A DNA stretch of 64,000 nt from an uncultured Campylobacterota bacterium (GCA_937141405.1 CAKZQQ010000006.1:186001-250000); one strand, 5' to 3'; shown: positions 25,821 through 33,742, counted from the stretch's first letter. Notes: generated from the sequence alone by a model not told the origin. Made by a program: numbers and translations.

Positions 25821-26579
25821 ATGTTTTACATAGTCGAGCAATTCTTTTCTATCCAAGGTGAGGGAAGATATGCGGGGGAGCCTTCCTATTTTTTAAGAAC
25901 CGGCGGCTGTAATCTTTCATGTGACGGATTTGGTTGTTTATATGAAGTACAAGGTGCTAAGAGGCAAGGGTGTGATACTTTTTTTGCAGTTGACAGAGCT
26001 TTTGTGGAAAATTGGCAGAAGATAGACGATGCGAAAGGTTTTATAGAAACACTCTCAAAAGAGTTTGCACAGATTGGTTATCTGCCAAATATTGTTATAA
26101 CAGGCGGCGAGCCACTCTTGTATCATCAAGAGCGTGTTTTTTATGAGGTTATAACTTGGCTTATAGAGCAAGGATGTAGAATAACTTTTGAGACGAATGG
26201 AACAATCGATATCGACTTTAAAGCGTATCCTCTCTATAAAAAAGTAACTTTTGCACTCTCTATCAAGCTTTCAAATTCAAATGAGCCTTACAAAAAAAGA
26301 GTCAATAAAGAGGCGATTACAAAGATTATCACAAACACAAGTGACTCCTTTTTTAAATTTACAATCGATAAAGAGCTGATTGCTTCTCGCGCACTTGAGG
26401 AGATAAAAGATATTGTTGCTTTGGCGCCCAAATTACCTATCTATTGTATGCCGGTTGGAGAGAGCAGGGATACTATCCGAAAAAATGATAAAGATGTTTT
26501 TCAGTTTTGTATGGCTAATAACTTTTTTTATAGTGATAGACTCCATATTCGAATCTATGATACGACCGAGGGTGTTTAG
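25821..26579 (+). CDS. queE: 7-carboxy-7-deazaguanine synthase (queuosine pathway), variant cluster motif
   Basis: QueE makes 7-carboxy-7-deazaguanine from carboxy-tetrahydropterin. I chose ATG 25821, one base after the moaA stop and just before FYIVEQFFSIQGEGRYAG, the family start. The radical SAM motif is unusual: after CNLSC the usual close third cysteine is replaced by CDGFGC and a later QGCDT, so the cluster loop carries a 12- to 16-residue expansion. ITGGEPLLY is the SAM motif. 252 residues. It is followed by queD, the preceding step of the pathway. Confidence 0.88.
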   Translation: MFYIVEQFFSIQGEGRYAGEPSYFLRTGGCNLSCDGFGCLYEVQGAKRQGCDTFFAVDRAFVENWQKIDDAKGFIETLSKEFAQIGYLPNIVITGGEPLLYHQERVFYEVITWLIEQGCRITFETNGTIDIDFKAYPLYKKVTFALSIKLSNSNEPYKKRVNKEAITKIITNTSDSFFKFTIDKELIASRALEEIKDIVALAPKLPIYCMPVGESRDTIRKNDKDVFQFCMANNFFYSDRLHIRIYDTTEGV

Positions 26580-26606
26580 GCTTTTGCACATCAAGATCAA
26601 AAAAGT

Positions 26607-26612
26607 TATAAT
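26607..26612 (+). promoter_or_regulatory. -10 box of queD
   Basis: AAAGTTATAATGTTATG contains TATAAT about 45 bases before the queD ATG. Confidence 0.45.
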
Positions 26613-26656
26613 GTTATGATAAAATAAGAGGAAATATATCCGAATTAGGAAAAAAG

Positions 26657-27238
26657 ATGATTATCAGAAAGCTTTTCAAATTTGAGAATGCCCATATAGT
26701 AAGAGGCTGCACCACGCAAAGATGTTCTGAAAATATTCACGGACATTCATATAAAGTTGAGATACTGCTGCGATCACAATACCTAGATCATGGTCAAATG
26801 GTCTATGATTTTGGTTTAGTAAAACACACGATGAAACAACTTGTCGATAGTTTTGATCATGCTATCACACTTTGGAGTGAAGATGATCCACAGTATTTAG
26901 AAGATATGAAAAAACATAGTCAAAGATGGGTGCAGTTACCGGTTTCTCCCTCTGCTGAGCAATTTGCGAGAGTTTTTTTCCTTGCGATTGAGCAGATACT
27001 TCAAGCGAGCAAAATGGTTAATGATGAAAAAGAGGTCGTGCTTGATAGCGTGATTGTCCATGAGACAGATAGTGGCTATGCGCAAGCTTTTAAAGATGAT
27101 GCACATAGTGAAAATATGGGATTAATCTCTCTTGATACGATTCTTTTTTCTGATGCGATTAAGAGTGAATGGGGTGATAAAAATTGGTGGAAAAAGATAT
27201 TATCAAATATTTTAATTATAAACCCAAGTAAAATTTAG
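26657..27238 (+). CDS. queD: 6-carboxy-5,6,7,8-tetrahydropterin synthase
   Basis: QueD converts dihydroneopterin triphosphate to carboxy-tetrahydropterin. Zinc ligands and catalytic residues are visible: FENAHIVRGC, then ENIHGHSYKVEI with the HGH pair, and YDFGLVKHTMKQLVDSFDHA. The C-terminal acid-His motif is VHETDSGYAQ. At 193 residues it is longer than the 120-residue short form, as common in Campylobacterota. The last eight codons (LIINPSKI) coincide with a sequence block repeated in front of the downstream cytochrome gene, so its tail seems to have been created by that duplication. Confidence 0.9.
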   Translation: MIIRKLFKFENAHIVRGCTTQRCSENIHGHSYKVEILLRSQYLDHGQMVYDFGLVKHTMKQLVDSFDHAITLWSEDDPQYLEDMKKHSQRWVQLPVSPSAEQFARVFFLAIEQILQASKMVNDEKEVVLDSVIVHETDSGYAQAFKDDAHSENMGLISLDTILFSDAIKSEWGDKNWWKKILSNILIINPSKI

Positions 27239-27244
27239 TATAAT
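27211..27244 (+). repeat. Direct repeat, left copy: promoter block overlapping queD end
   Basis: The 34-base block starting TTTAATTATAAACCCAAG and ending TTTAGTATAAT recurs at 27820-27852 with one base deleted. It includes a TATAAT box at 27239-27244, 44 bases before the lipoprotein gene, and also encodes the last residues and stop of queD. Confidence 0.85.
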
Positions 27245-27287
27245 CATTACTTGTTGAATTTTTACATCTAAAGAAAAGGATCGAGTT

Positions 27288-27623
27288 ATGAAAAACTTAA
27301 CACTCATTTCGTTGGTTGCAGCTGCTTTTTTATTTGCAGGTTGCGGTGAAGAGAAAGCAGATACTACAAGTGCTGCTGTAGAGCAAAGTACACCTGTTGC
27401 ACAAGAAGAGGCTGCACCGGAAGTTACTGAAGAAGTAGTAGCAGAAGAAGTTGTCGAAGAGGCACCTGCTGCTGAAGCAAATGCAACAACAGAAGCGCCT
27501 GTGGAAACAAATGCCACTGAGGCACCTGCTGCTGAAGCAAATGCAACAACCGAAGAAGCTGCAGCTCCTGCTGAAGAAGCGGCTACTGAAGCAAATGCAA
27601 CAGCCGAAGAAGCTATCCACTAG
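27288..27623 (+). CDS. Ala/Glu/Pro-rich lipoprotein, truncated paralog of the downstream cytochrome c
   Basis: 111 residues with a lipobox FAGC (Cys at 19) after a typical signal. The mature part is a low-complexity Ala/Glu/Thr/Asn chain with repeats such as EAPAAEANATTE. It is nearly identical in DNA and protein to the first 100 residues of the gene at 27895 but stops at IH without the cytochrome domain. It is probably a membrane-tethered spacer without heme; it may be a by-product of duplication or a functional decoy. Its own promoter and terminator are intact. Confidence 0.75.
   Translation: MKNLTLISLVAAAFLFAGCGEEKADTTSAAVEQSTPVAQEEAAPEVTEEVVAEEVVEEAPAAEANATTEAPVETNATEAPAAEANATTEEAAAPAEEAATEANATAEEAIH
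27462..27571 (+). repeat. Low-complexity coding repeat shared by the two lipoprotein genes
   Basis: This 110-base stretch matches 28054-28163 almost base for base. Within each copy the unit coding for EAPAAEANATTE is itself repeated, so slippage or recombination could expand or shrink it. Confidence 0.75.
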
Positions 27624-27666
27624 GATACTTCCTACATCAAAGAAGATTGAAACATCCAATAAGATT

Positions 27667-27720
27667 ACTCACAGCAGAAGACGAATTGATTTTTAGTCTC
27701 TTTTGCTTGTGAGTGATTTT
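27667..27720 (+). terminator. Terminator between the duplicated lipoprotein genes
   Basis: ACTCACA-GCA pairs with TGC-TTGTGAGT (one bulge), an inner AGAC/GTCT adds to the stem, and GATTTTAT follows. It ends the first lipoprotein transcript. Confidence 0.6.
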
Positions 27721-27819
27721 ATGAGTATTTTTGTTATAAATAAAATATAACAAAAGCATAAGATTGATACTGCTTAAAAATAATTCATTTCTCCAAAAAG
27801 ACAAATTTTATTATTAACC

Positions 27820-27852
27820 TTTAATTATAAACCCAAGAAAATTTAGTATAAT
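27820..27852 (+). repeat. Direct repeat, right copy: promoter block of the cytochrome c lipoprotein
   Basis: Same block as 27211-27244 lacking one T, with TATAAT at 27847-27852 placed 43 bases before the cytochrome gene. Here it is non-coding. Confidence 0.85.
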
Positions 27853-27894
27853 TGTTTTTGTTGAAAATTGATATTGAAGAAAAGGATCTAGAAC

Positions 27895-28425
27895 ATGAAA
27901 AATCTAACACTGATTTCATTGGTAACTGCAGCTTTTTTATTTGCAGGCTGTGGTGAAGAGAAAGCAGATACTACAAGTGCTGCAGTAGAGCAAAGTGCGC
28001 CTGTTGCACAAGAAGAGGCTCCCGCTGAAGCTAATGTAACTGCAATTGACGCGGCACCTGCTACTGAAGCAAATGCAACAACAGAAGCGCCTGTGGAAAC
28101 CAATGCAACTGAGGCACCTGCTGCTGAAGCAAATGCAACAACCGAAGAAGCTGCAGCTCCTGTCGAAGAAGCGCCTGCTGAAGCTCCGGGGAAAGCACTA
28201 TTTGCAACATGTGCCGCATGTCACGGACCTGACGGTAAAACGCTTGCGCTTGGTAAAGGTGCAGTTATTGCAGGTCAATCAAAAGCAGATTTGTTAGAAA
28301 AAATGCATGCATACAAAGCCGGAACAAGAGATATTACAGGTAACGGTATGCTTATGAAGGGTCAAATGGCAGCACTGAGTGATGCTGACATGGACGCTTT
28401 AGCTGATTATATATCTTCATTATAA
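27895..28425 (+). CDS. Lipoprotein cytochrome c with Ala/Glu/Pro linker
   Basis: 176 residues. Signal and lipobox FAGC (Cys 19) give a lipid anchor; residues about 20-100 are a flexible Ala/Glu/Thr/Asn linker; residues 101-176 are a class I cytochrome c with CAACH and a likely axial Met in NGMLMKGQM. The layout suggests a heme domain on a long tether able to reach between membrane-bound partners such as the bc1 complex and a terminal oxidase. An upstream paralog keeps the tether but lacks the heme domain. Confidence 0.88.
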   Translation: MKNLTLISLVTAAFLFAGCGEEKADTTSAAVEQSAPVAQEEAPAEANVTAIDAAPATEANATTEAPVETNATEAPAAEANATTEEAAAPVEEAPAEAPGKALFATCAACHGPDGKTLALGKGAVIAGQSKADLLEKMHAYKAGTRDITGNGMLMKGQMAALSDADMDALADYISSL

Positions 28426-28430
28426 TCCAT

Positions 28431-29660
28431 CTACCCCTCTTTGGGGAAGATAAATAGACACTCTTTTTTATCCACTTTATTTTTCAAATCTACTATATTT
28501 ACAGAGCAACTGTTTTCGATATATTCTATATTAGGATCAGCGAGCGCAAAAGAGTTAATCTCTTTAAGTGTACTGACTTGATTGGGTGATTGATTTTCAA
28601 GAGGGCTAAAATTTTCTCCGCAAAATTTACCGCAAATAACACTATATTTTCCCGGTTTTAATCTATGCTCATTGCTAAAAGTTGTCTTGATAATCTTATG
28701 ATAGATATCTTTGCCCCCTTGGAGTATCGCAATAGCGATCGATACAAAAAGTTCAAAATTAACCATAGCTGCAAGCGGATTTCCCGGAAGAGAAACGATG
28801 ATAGTTCCATCTAATATACCTATAGAAGTCGGTTTCCCGGGTTTGATATTGACTTTCTCAAAAAGCATTTTTATCCCAAGCTCTCTGAGTGCTTGCTTTG
28901 TGAAATCTTTATCTCCAACGCTTGCACCGCCTGTTGTGATGATGATATGATTTTTCTTTGCAGCATCTGTTATGCTTTTTTTTAGGCTCTCCAAATCGTC
29001 ACCAACACTCCGTTCTACATAAGAGCAACAGCGTAAAGCCTTGAGCCTTGCATAAAGCATAGGTGTGTTTGAGTTGTATATCTCAAAGGCGCCTATATCT
29101 TTATCTTGATAGCTTCTAAGCTCACTCCCATTGCTTAAAATTACGGCATTAACTTTTTTAAAAACTACTATCTCTTTGATGCCTTGCGAAGCTAAAAGAG
29201 CAATAGTATAGCTGTTAATCAACTCACCCTTTTTGATACACACAATCCCTGCTTTGAGCTCCTCACCCTTTTGGCGTATATTCGCGCCCATTTTTACTTG
29301 AATAGGTAGTTTGATCTTGCCATCTTCTTCGGTGATATTTTCTATAGGTACAACGGCTTGGACACCTTTTGGGATAGGAGCTCCGGTCATAATCTTGATG
29401 ATCTCATTTTGCACGAGGGGTGCACAATCTTTATCGCCCGCAAAGAGCGTCTTAGTGCATTCAAAAAGCCCTCCACAATCATCCATTCTTATGCCATAAC
29501 CATCCATAGCTGAGTGGTCAAATTTAGGAAGATCAATTTTCGCTATGATATCTTGAGCACAGACTCTCCCCTCAGAATCGATGATATCTATCGTCTCTTT
29601 CTCATCGAGCGGTTTTATCGTATCGTATATGCGTTGTAATGCTTCATTGATTGATACCAA
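28431..29660 (-). CDS. moeA: Molybdopterin molybdenumtransferase MoeA
   Basis: MoeA inserts molybdate into adenylated molybdopterin. Family signatures are FDHSAMDGYGI, IMTGAPIPKGVQAVVPIE, ITTGGASVGDKD and VSLPGNPLAAMVNFE. I place the start at a TTG (29660) preceded by AAGGACAGCCAC, giving 409 residues; the frame stays open to an ATG at 29729, but that ATG lies upstream of a good minus-strand -10 box (29692-29697) and inside the divergent promoter, so it is probably not used. It converges with the cytochrome lipoprotein gene, leaving 5 bases between stops. Confidence 0.9.
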   Translation of the reverse strand: MVSINEALQRIYDTIKPLDEKETIDIIDSEGRVCAQDIIAKIDLPKFDHSAMDGYGIRMDDCGGLFECTKTLFAGDKDCAPLVQNEIIKIMTGAPIPKGVQAVVPIENITEEDGKIKLPIQVKMGANIRQKGEELKAGIVCIKKGELINSYTIALLASQGIKEIVVFKKVNAVILSNGSELRSYQDKDIGAFEIYNSNTPMLYARLKALRCCSYVERSVGDDLESLKKSITDAAKKNHIIITTGGASVGDKDFTKQALRELGIKMLFEKVNIKPGKPTSIGILDGTIIVSLPGNPLAAMVNFELFVSIAIAILQGGKDIYHKIIKTTFSNEHRLKPGKYSVICGKFCGENFSPLENQSPNQVSTLKEINSFALADPNIEYIENSCSVNIVDLKNKVDKKECLFIFPKEG

Positions 29661-29691
29661 GTGGCTGTCCTTACATTTTCTTGTTTTGTTG

Positions 29692-29714
29692 ATTATAGCA
29701 AAATAGAGTATAAT
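29692..29714. promoter_or_regulatory. Divergent -10 boxes for moeA (minus) and the four-helix protein (plus)
   Basis: On the minus strand TTTGCTATAATC gives TATAAT at 29692-29697; on the plus strand GAGTATAATC gives TATAAT at 29709-29714. The two promoters nearly touch, so they may interfere. Confidence 0.55.
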
Positions 29715-29740
29715 CTTTTTTATTTTCACAAAGAGAGTCT

Positions 29741-30127
29741 ATGATAGAAGAAGCGATAACATACCACTTAGTTACGATAGAGATGCTCTTGGCTGCTATG
29801 ATTTTTAATCTAACGGTATCGCAGTTAGTTAAAGAGCCCTTTGCTAAGATCATTAGAAGCGGTTATTTTCTCTTTTGGGCTATGGTCTCCATGGTGATAT
29901 TTGCAGGTACCGTTCTGTTTTTGATTGCTGCATCTTCTTTTGATGTACGGGTGTTTGTGATGGTGCTCGGCATTGTTATTATCGGTATCATCGAGTTTAA
30001 GAGAGTCAGAGCAAATACAATGCTTTGGATGCAAGAAAAATCCATAAAAAAAAGCTCACTACTATCGATAATGATTGAGATTACTCTTCTACTCGCTATA
30101 TACTTTTGGGCAACATTGGTAAGATAA
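29741..30127 (+). CDS. Four-helix membrane protein of unknown function
   Basis: 128 residues with four hydrophobic helices (about 10-28, 44-64, 68-86, 105-123) and short charged loops (KRVRANTMLWMQEKSIKK on one side). No catalytic motif is seen. Its stop overlaps the rsmE ATG (TAATG), so the two are translationally coupled; from memory a similar small membrane protein precedes rsmE in Campylobacter. Function unknown. Confidence 0.75.
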   Translation: MIEEAITYHLVTIEMLLAAMIFNLTVSQLVKEPFAKIIRSGYFLFWAMVSMVIFAGTVLFLIAASSFDVRVFVMVLGIVIIGIIEFKRVRANTMLWMQEKSIKKSSLLSIMIEITLLLAIYFWATLVR

Positions 30128-30795
30128 TGCAGTATCTTTATCATGAGAAAGCTTCAAACAGTTCCATCGTTTTAAGTGGAGATGCGCATAGATACATCTT
30201 TAAGATAAGACGTCATAAGTTAGGCGATATTATCGCCTTGAGAGATATCAAAAGTGAAGAGATTTACCTTCATAAAATCATATCAATCGATAAAAAAGAG
30301 GCACATCTTTCGCTTCAAGAGACGCAGATGATGCCAGTTGGCGCAAAAAAAGAGCTGCATATTGGATGGTGCATCATTGAGCCAAAAAATATAGAGAAAG
30401 TTTTGCCGATTCTCAACGAAGCCGGAGTATCGAAAATCACCTTTATCCACTGCAAACGAAGCCAGCAAAATTTTAAACTTGATTTAGAACGCTTAGAGCG
30501 AATACTCCTTAGCTCATCACAACAGTGTGGCAGAAGCCGCATGATGGAATTGGATGAGATAGAGAGTCTCAAAGAGTTTATCACGCTTTACCCCAAGAGC
30601 TATATGCTTAATTTCTCACACAATAACATCGAAGAGCACAAAGATATCGATACGATAGTTGTAGGCTGCGAGGGTGGTTTTACGAGTGATGAGATGGTAT
30701 TTTTTGATGGACAAAAAGTAGTCGGATTTGATACACCGCTTATCTTAAAAAGTGAGAGTGCCGTGTGTGCTGTGGCTCTTAAGTTAATCATCTGA
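30127..30795 (+). CDS. rsmE: 16S rRNA (uracil1498-N3)-methyltransferase
   Basis: RsmE is a SPOUT-fold methyltransferase that methylates U1498 of 16S rRNA. I chose ATG 30127, which overlaps the preceding stop, because MQYLYHEKA fits the family N-terminus. The PUA-like domain holds HRYIFKIRRHKLGD, and the trefoil-knot SAM site appears as VGCEGGFTSDE and LILKSESAVCAVALKL. 222 residues, a typical length. Confidence 0.9.
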   Translation: MQYLYHEKASNSSIVLSGDAHRYIFKIRRHKLGDIIALRDIKSEEIYLHKIISIDKKEAHLSLQETQMMPVGAKKELHIGWCIIEPKNIEKVLPILNEAGVSKITFIHCKRSQQNFKLDLERLERILLSSSQQCGRSRMMELDEIESLKEFITLYPKSYMLNFSHNNIEEHKDIDTIVVGCEGGFTSDEMVFFDGQKVVGFDTPLILKSESAVCAVALKLII

Positions 30796-30829
30796 TATTT
30801 GGTTTCAAAAAATCTTAAACAATTTTAGG

Positions 30830-30835
30830 TATAAT
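30830..30835 (+). promoter_or_regulatory. -10 box in the rsmE-rpmE gap
   Basis: TTTTAGGTATAATTTGC contains an extended TATAAT 230 bases before rpmE. This leaves a transcribed leader or separate RNA of about 200 bases. Confidence 0.6.
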
Positions 30836-30841
30836 TTGCTC

Positions 30842-31040
30842 CTTAAAAGCTGTCTCTGAAATAGTTAGAGTAGGTTGCAGCGACCCCGAGAATATTCTTG
30901 TGGAAGGGTGCTTTAGCATCAGAGCAGGTTGGTTACCTCGCCATTTAACATAATGCAATATAGCAAAGCTATAAGCTTGCGTACGCTAACGCTGAGTTTT
31001 CTTCAGCAGAAGGCTCACGCAACTAGCTGCTATTTTGTTT
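30842..31040 (+). ncRNA. Candidate structured RNA or rpmE leader between rsmE and rpmE
   Basis: About 200 bases start after a TATAAT box and end at TATTTTGTTTT. The 3' half folds well: ATAGCA (30960-30965) with TGCTAT (31028-31033), and inside it TTGCGT (30977-30982) with ACGCAA (31017-31022), enclosing GCTGA...TCAGC. The 5' half has small stems such as CTCT/AGAG and TGC/GCA. Length, own promoter and a T-tract at the end fit a 6S-like RNA or a ribosomal-protein leader. I could not match SRP, RNase P or tmRNA motifs. Confidence 0.35.
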
Positions 31041-31064
31041 TAAAATAAACTAAAAGGATAAACG

Positions 31065-31265
31065 ATGAAAAAAGATATACATCCGGAATATATGGCAACA
31101 AAAGTAAGTTGCGCATGCGGTAATGAGTTTGAAGTAAAATCAAACAAACCGGAACTTAGTATAGATATTTGCAACGCTTGTCATCCATTCTTTACAGGCT
31201 CTGAGAAGATAGTTGATGCAGCCGGACGCGTTGATAAATTTAAGAAAAAATACAACCTCAATTAA
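31065..31265 (+). CDS. rpmE: 50S ribosomal protein L31 (zinc-binding form)
   Basis: 66-residue L31 beginning MKKDIHPEY. Four cysteines, in SCACGN (16, 18) and [12 protein letters not shown] (36, 39), form the zinc site of the C+ type. AAAAGGATAAACG is the ribosome site. A leader of about 200 bases precedes it, which may carry regulation. Confidence 0.96.
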   Translation: MKKDIHPEYMATKVSCACGNEFEVKSNKPELSIDICNACHPFFTGSEKIVDAAGRVDKFKKKYNLN

Positions 31266-31352
31266 TTTTTTTCATTTGACTCTCGCTTCAAGCAAAGCTT
31301 TGGCGAGGGGCATTGAGATGAGCTTTTGCCTACTCTCAAGGAGAGCTTCATT

Positions 31353-32171
31353 ATGCTAACACTTATCCCTACACCCATAGGAAATCTTGAAGATATTACT
31401 TTAAGAGCAATGCGTCTATTTGAAGAAGCTGAGCTATTTTTATGTGAAGACACAAGAGAGACAAAGCATCTTTTGCACCTTTTGCATGAGCGTTTTGGTA
31501 TGCAAAAAGTCGATGCAGATTTCCTCTCTTTTCATGAGCATAATGGAGTACAGAGAATTGCTGAAATCACAAATGAGCTCAAAGAAAAAAGCGTTGTTTA
31601 TGTGAGTGATGCAGGGATGCCTGCTATCTCAGACCCGGGGCAGTTACTTGTGGAGTATTGCCAAAAAGAGGGGATCGCTTATGATGTATTACCGGGAGCC
31701 AATGCAGCATTGACGGCATATGTTGCAAGTGGATTTGCAAGCGTGGATTTTAACTTTTTTGGGTTTTTACCACACAAAGGGAAGCAAAGAAAAGAGCAGT
31801 TCGCTGAAGTGCTCAATGCGACTAACCCAAGTATACTTTATGAAGCGCCTCACCGATTGCTCAAACTCCTTGAAGAGCTTACTGTTTTTGCGCCTGAGAG
31901 AGAGATATTTCTCGCCAAAGAGCTCACTAAAAAGTTTCAAACCTATTTTAGAACAACCCCGAGTGAGACTTTTGTTCGCTTGAAAGAGGAGACTATAAAA
32001 GGTGAGTGGGTCGTCATCATAGAGGGTAAAAAAGATGCTCCAAAGGCTCTATATGCAGAGGATGTGGTCGATTTAGAGATTGCACCGAAGATAAAAGCAA
32101 AACTCTTATCAAAGCTGAGCGGTAAGAGTGTTAAAGAGTGTTACGAAGAGATCATTTTAAAAGAAAAATAA
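31353..32171 (+). CDS. rsmI: 16S rRNA (cytidine1402-2'-O)-methyltransferase
   Basis: RsmI methylates the ribose of C1402 in the 16S decoding centre. I chose ATG 31353 because AAGGAGAG lies before it and LTLIPTPIGNLEDITLRA is the family start. Further signatures are LCEDTRETKHLL, VSDAGMPAISDPG, and PGANAALTAYVASGF. 272 residues. It follows rpmE and precedes a TrmH methyltransferase, so three translation genes run together. Confidence 0.95.
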   Translation: MLTLIPTPIGNLEDITLRAMRLFEEAELFLCEDTRETKHLLHLLHERFGMQKVDADFLSFHEHNGVQRIAEITNELKEKSVVYVSDAGMPAISDPGQLLVEYCQKEGIAYDVLPGANAALTAYVASGFASVDFNFFGFLPHKGKQRKEQFAEVLNATNPSILYEAPHRLLKLLEELTVFAPEREIFLAKELTKKFQTYFRTTPSETFVRLKEETIKGEWVVIIEGKKDAPKALYAEDVVDLEIAPKIKAKLLSKLSGKSVKECYEEIILKEK

Positions 32172-32231
32172 TCTTTTTTCTCACACTTTTGATTATCAAC
32201 CCTACAGCAAAAAAAAGGTAAAATCTAATCT

Positions 32232-32909
32232 ATGGTCGTTTACGGTAAACAGGTTTGCTTATATATCTTAACTCATCACAAAGATAGAGTTAAGAGTGTC
32301 TATATTGCCAAAAAAGGTATATTGCCTCAGCCGTTATTTGAAGAGTTCGGAGCATGTATTAAGTTTTTAGAAGCTAAATGGGCAGATTCTATGAGTAAGG
32401 GCGGAAATCATCAAGGTTTGCTCTTGGATGTGGAAGATTTTGAGCAGACAAGTTTTAATGATATGAAGCAGAGTAACTTTTTGGTTATTTTAGACTCACT
32501 TAGTGATGTTGGAAATATCGGAGCCATTGCTAGAAGTGCCTATGCATTAGGTGCTGAAGGCATCATAGCCAGCGGTGTGAGACAACTCAACTTTGCCGGG
32601 ATTGCCAGAAGTAGTTCGGGTGCTCTTTTTGATATCCCGTTTCTCATCGAGCAAAATCCGTTGAGTTGTATCAATGAGCTACAGCAGCTTGGCTTCAAAC
32701 TCTATGGTGCGGCGATGGATGGAGTGGCTGTTAGTGATATAGAGTTTTCACAAAAAAAAGTTTTAGTTCTTGGCAGTGAGGGTGAGGGAATATCAAAAAG
32801 GGTAAAGCCTAAGATAGACCAAATGGTCTCAATACCGATGCAAAGAGAGTTTGATTCTCTCAATGTCAGTGCAGCAGCAGCAATTTTATTACATAGGATG
32901 AATGGATGA
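32232..32909 (+). CDS. TrmH/RlmB-family RNA 2'-O-methyltransferase
   Basis: 225 residues with an N-terminal substrate-binding region and the SPOUT domain. Motif 1 is LDSLSDVGNIGAIARSAYALG, motif 2 LVLGSEGEGISKRVK, and motif 3 SLNVSAAAAILLHRM. The family methylates G2251 of 23S rRNA (RlmB) or tRNA; which one applies here is not settled. The stop overlaps the ATG of the next gene by four bases. Confidence 0.88.
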   Translation: MVVYGKQVCLYILTHHKDRVKSVYIAKKGILPQPLFEEFGACIKFLEAKWADSMSKGGNHQGLLLDVEDFEQTSFNDMKQSNFLVILDSLSDVGNIGAIARSAYALGAEGIIASGVRQLNFAGIARSSSGALFDIPFLIEQNPLSCINELQQLGFKLYGAAMDGVAVSDIEFSQKKVLVLGSEGEGISKRVKPKIDQMVSIPMQREFDSLNVSAAAAILLHRMNG

Positions 32910-33742
32910 ATCTTGAAAATGTTTTAGAAGAGAATAGTACCGAGAGTATTAGTAAAAAGACCAATATATCAGTCGATAATCTCAAAAGACTCTTTGAGCG
33001 TGATTTTTCTGCCTTTAAAAAAGTACAAGCTCTTGGATTTATCTCTATACTTGAGAGAGATTATGGTTTAGATCTTTCTGCTTTGAAACAGGAGTGCAAA
33101 GATTATTTTATAGACGATGAAGAGGATGTGACGATATCTGTATATCAAGCAAAACCAAAGCCAAAGGGCAGATGGTTATTTTTTGTGCTTCTTCTTTTTC
33201 TTCTAGGCGCTGTTGCTTCGCTTATGATCTATGACTATACGGTACAGAGTAAGAAAAATGATGGACAGATGTTTCTTACTCAGGAGATGGTTCTTGGTGA
33301 AGTGAATGCTTCAGAAAATATACCCGAAGACATGGTCGCCAATGGAACTATCTCAAAAGATGAGTTTAAGGAGGTCAAAGATGAATCTTTGGCATTTGGA
33401 GATAATGGTTCTGTTGAGGCGAGTGATGCAGACCAAGAGAATAATAGCTCAGCAACGGTGAGTTCAAAAATCATTTTGACACCAAAGTATAAATTATGGT
33501 TTGGTATCTATGATATGACAAGCGGCAAATCTTCCCATCAGATCATAAAAGCACCCTTTGAGTTTGGGCTTGATCGTAATCTGCTTATAGCAACAAGTCG
33601 AGCTGCTTTTAGTATAGGAGCGGGCGATACTACAACGGGTTATAAAGATTTTAAAGAGCACTATTTTATGATAAAAAACGGAAAGATTAGTGAGATAAAA
33701 AGAGAAGAATTTAGAGCGCTAAACGGTCCAAAAAAATGGTAG
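32906..33742 (+). CDS. Single-pass membrane protein, RodZ-like layout, unknown function
   Basis: 278 residues. The first 70 residues are a helical, HTH-like segment (SKKTNISVDNLKRLFERDF), then a basic linker KPKPKGR, one membrane helix (WLFFVLLLFLLGAVASLMI, about 90-108), an acidic Ser/Asn-rich stretch and a C-terminal domain. This order (cytoplasmic helical domain, helix, periplasmic domain) is that of RodZ-like proteins, but no clear match is seen. The four-base overlap with the methyltransferase shows coupling. Confidence 0.65.
   Translation: MNLENVLEENSTESISKKTNISVDNLKRLFERDFSAFKKVQALGFISILERDYGLDLSALKQECKDYFIDDEEDVTISVYQAKPKPKGRWLFFVLLLFLLGAVASLMIYDYTVQSKKNDGQMFLTQEMVLGEVNASENIPEDMVANGTISKDEFKEVKDESLAFGDNGSVEASDADQENNSSATVSSKIILTPKYKLWFGIYDMTSGKSSHQIIKAPFEFGLDRNLLIATSRAAFSIGAGDTTTGYKDFKEHYFMIKNGKISEIKREEFRALNGPKKW

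Noticed and set aside
27330-27659. Minus-strand and shifted frames of about 80-110 codons across both lipoprotein genes
   Set aside because: They arise from the GCx/GAA repeat codons of the Ala/Glu tether; their products are Cys/Phe/Ser- or Lys/Leu/Gln-rich low-complexity shadows with no start signals.
27451-28297. Possible CRISPR-like or tandem DNA repeat
   Set aside because: The repeats are in frame, code for protein, have no constant spacer length and lie inside two genes.
29661-29729. Extended N-terminus for moeA beginning at 29729
   Set aside because: The extension crosses a minus-strand -10 box and the divergent promoter, and the MoeA family starts close to SINEALQRI.
30842-31040. SRP (4.5S) RNA, RNase P RNA or tmRNA
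   Set aside because: I could not find the SRP loop GGAAGGAAGCAGC, the RNase P GAGGAAAGTCCGG start or a tmRNA tag frame; only a general structured RNA remains.
31282-31307. CTCGC/GCGAG hairpin between rpmE and rsmI
   Set aside because: Five-base outer stem, interrupted inner stem and no T-tract; could be chance.
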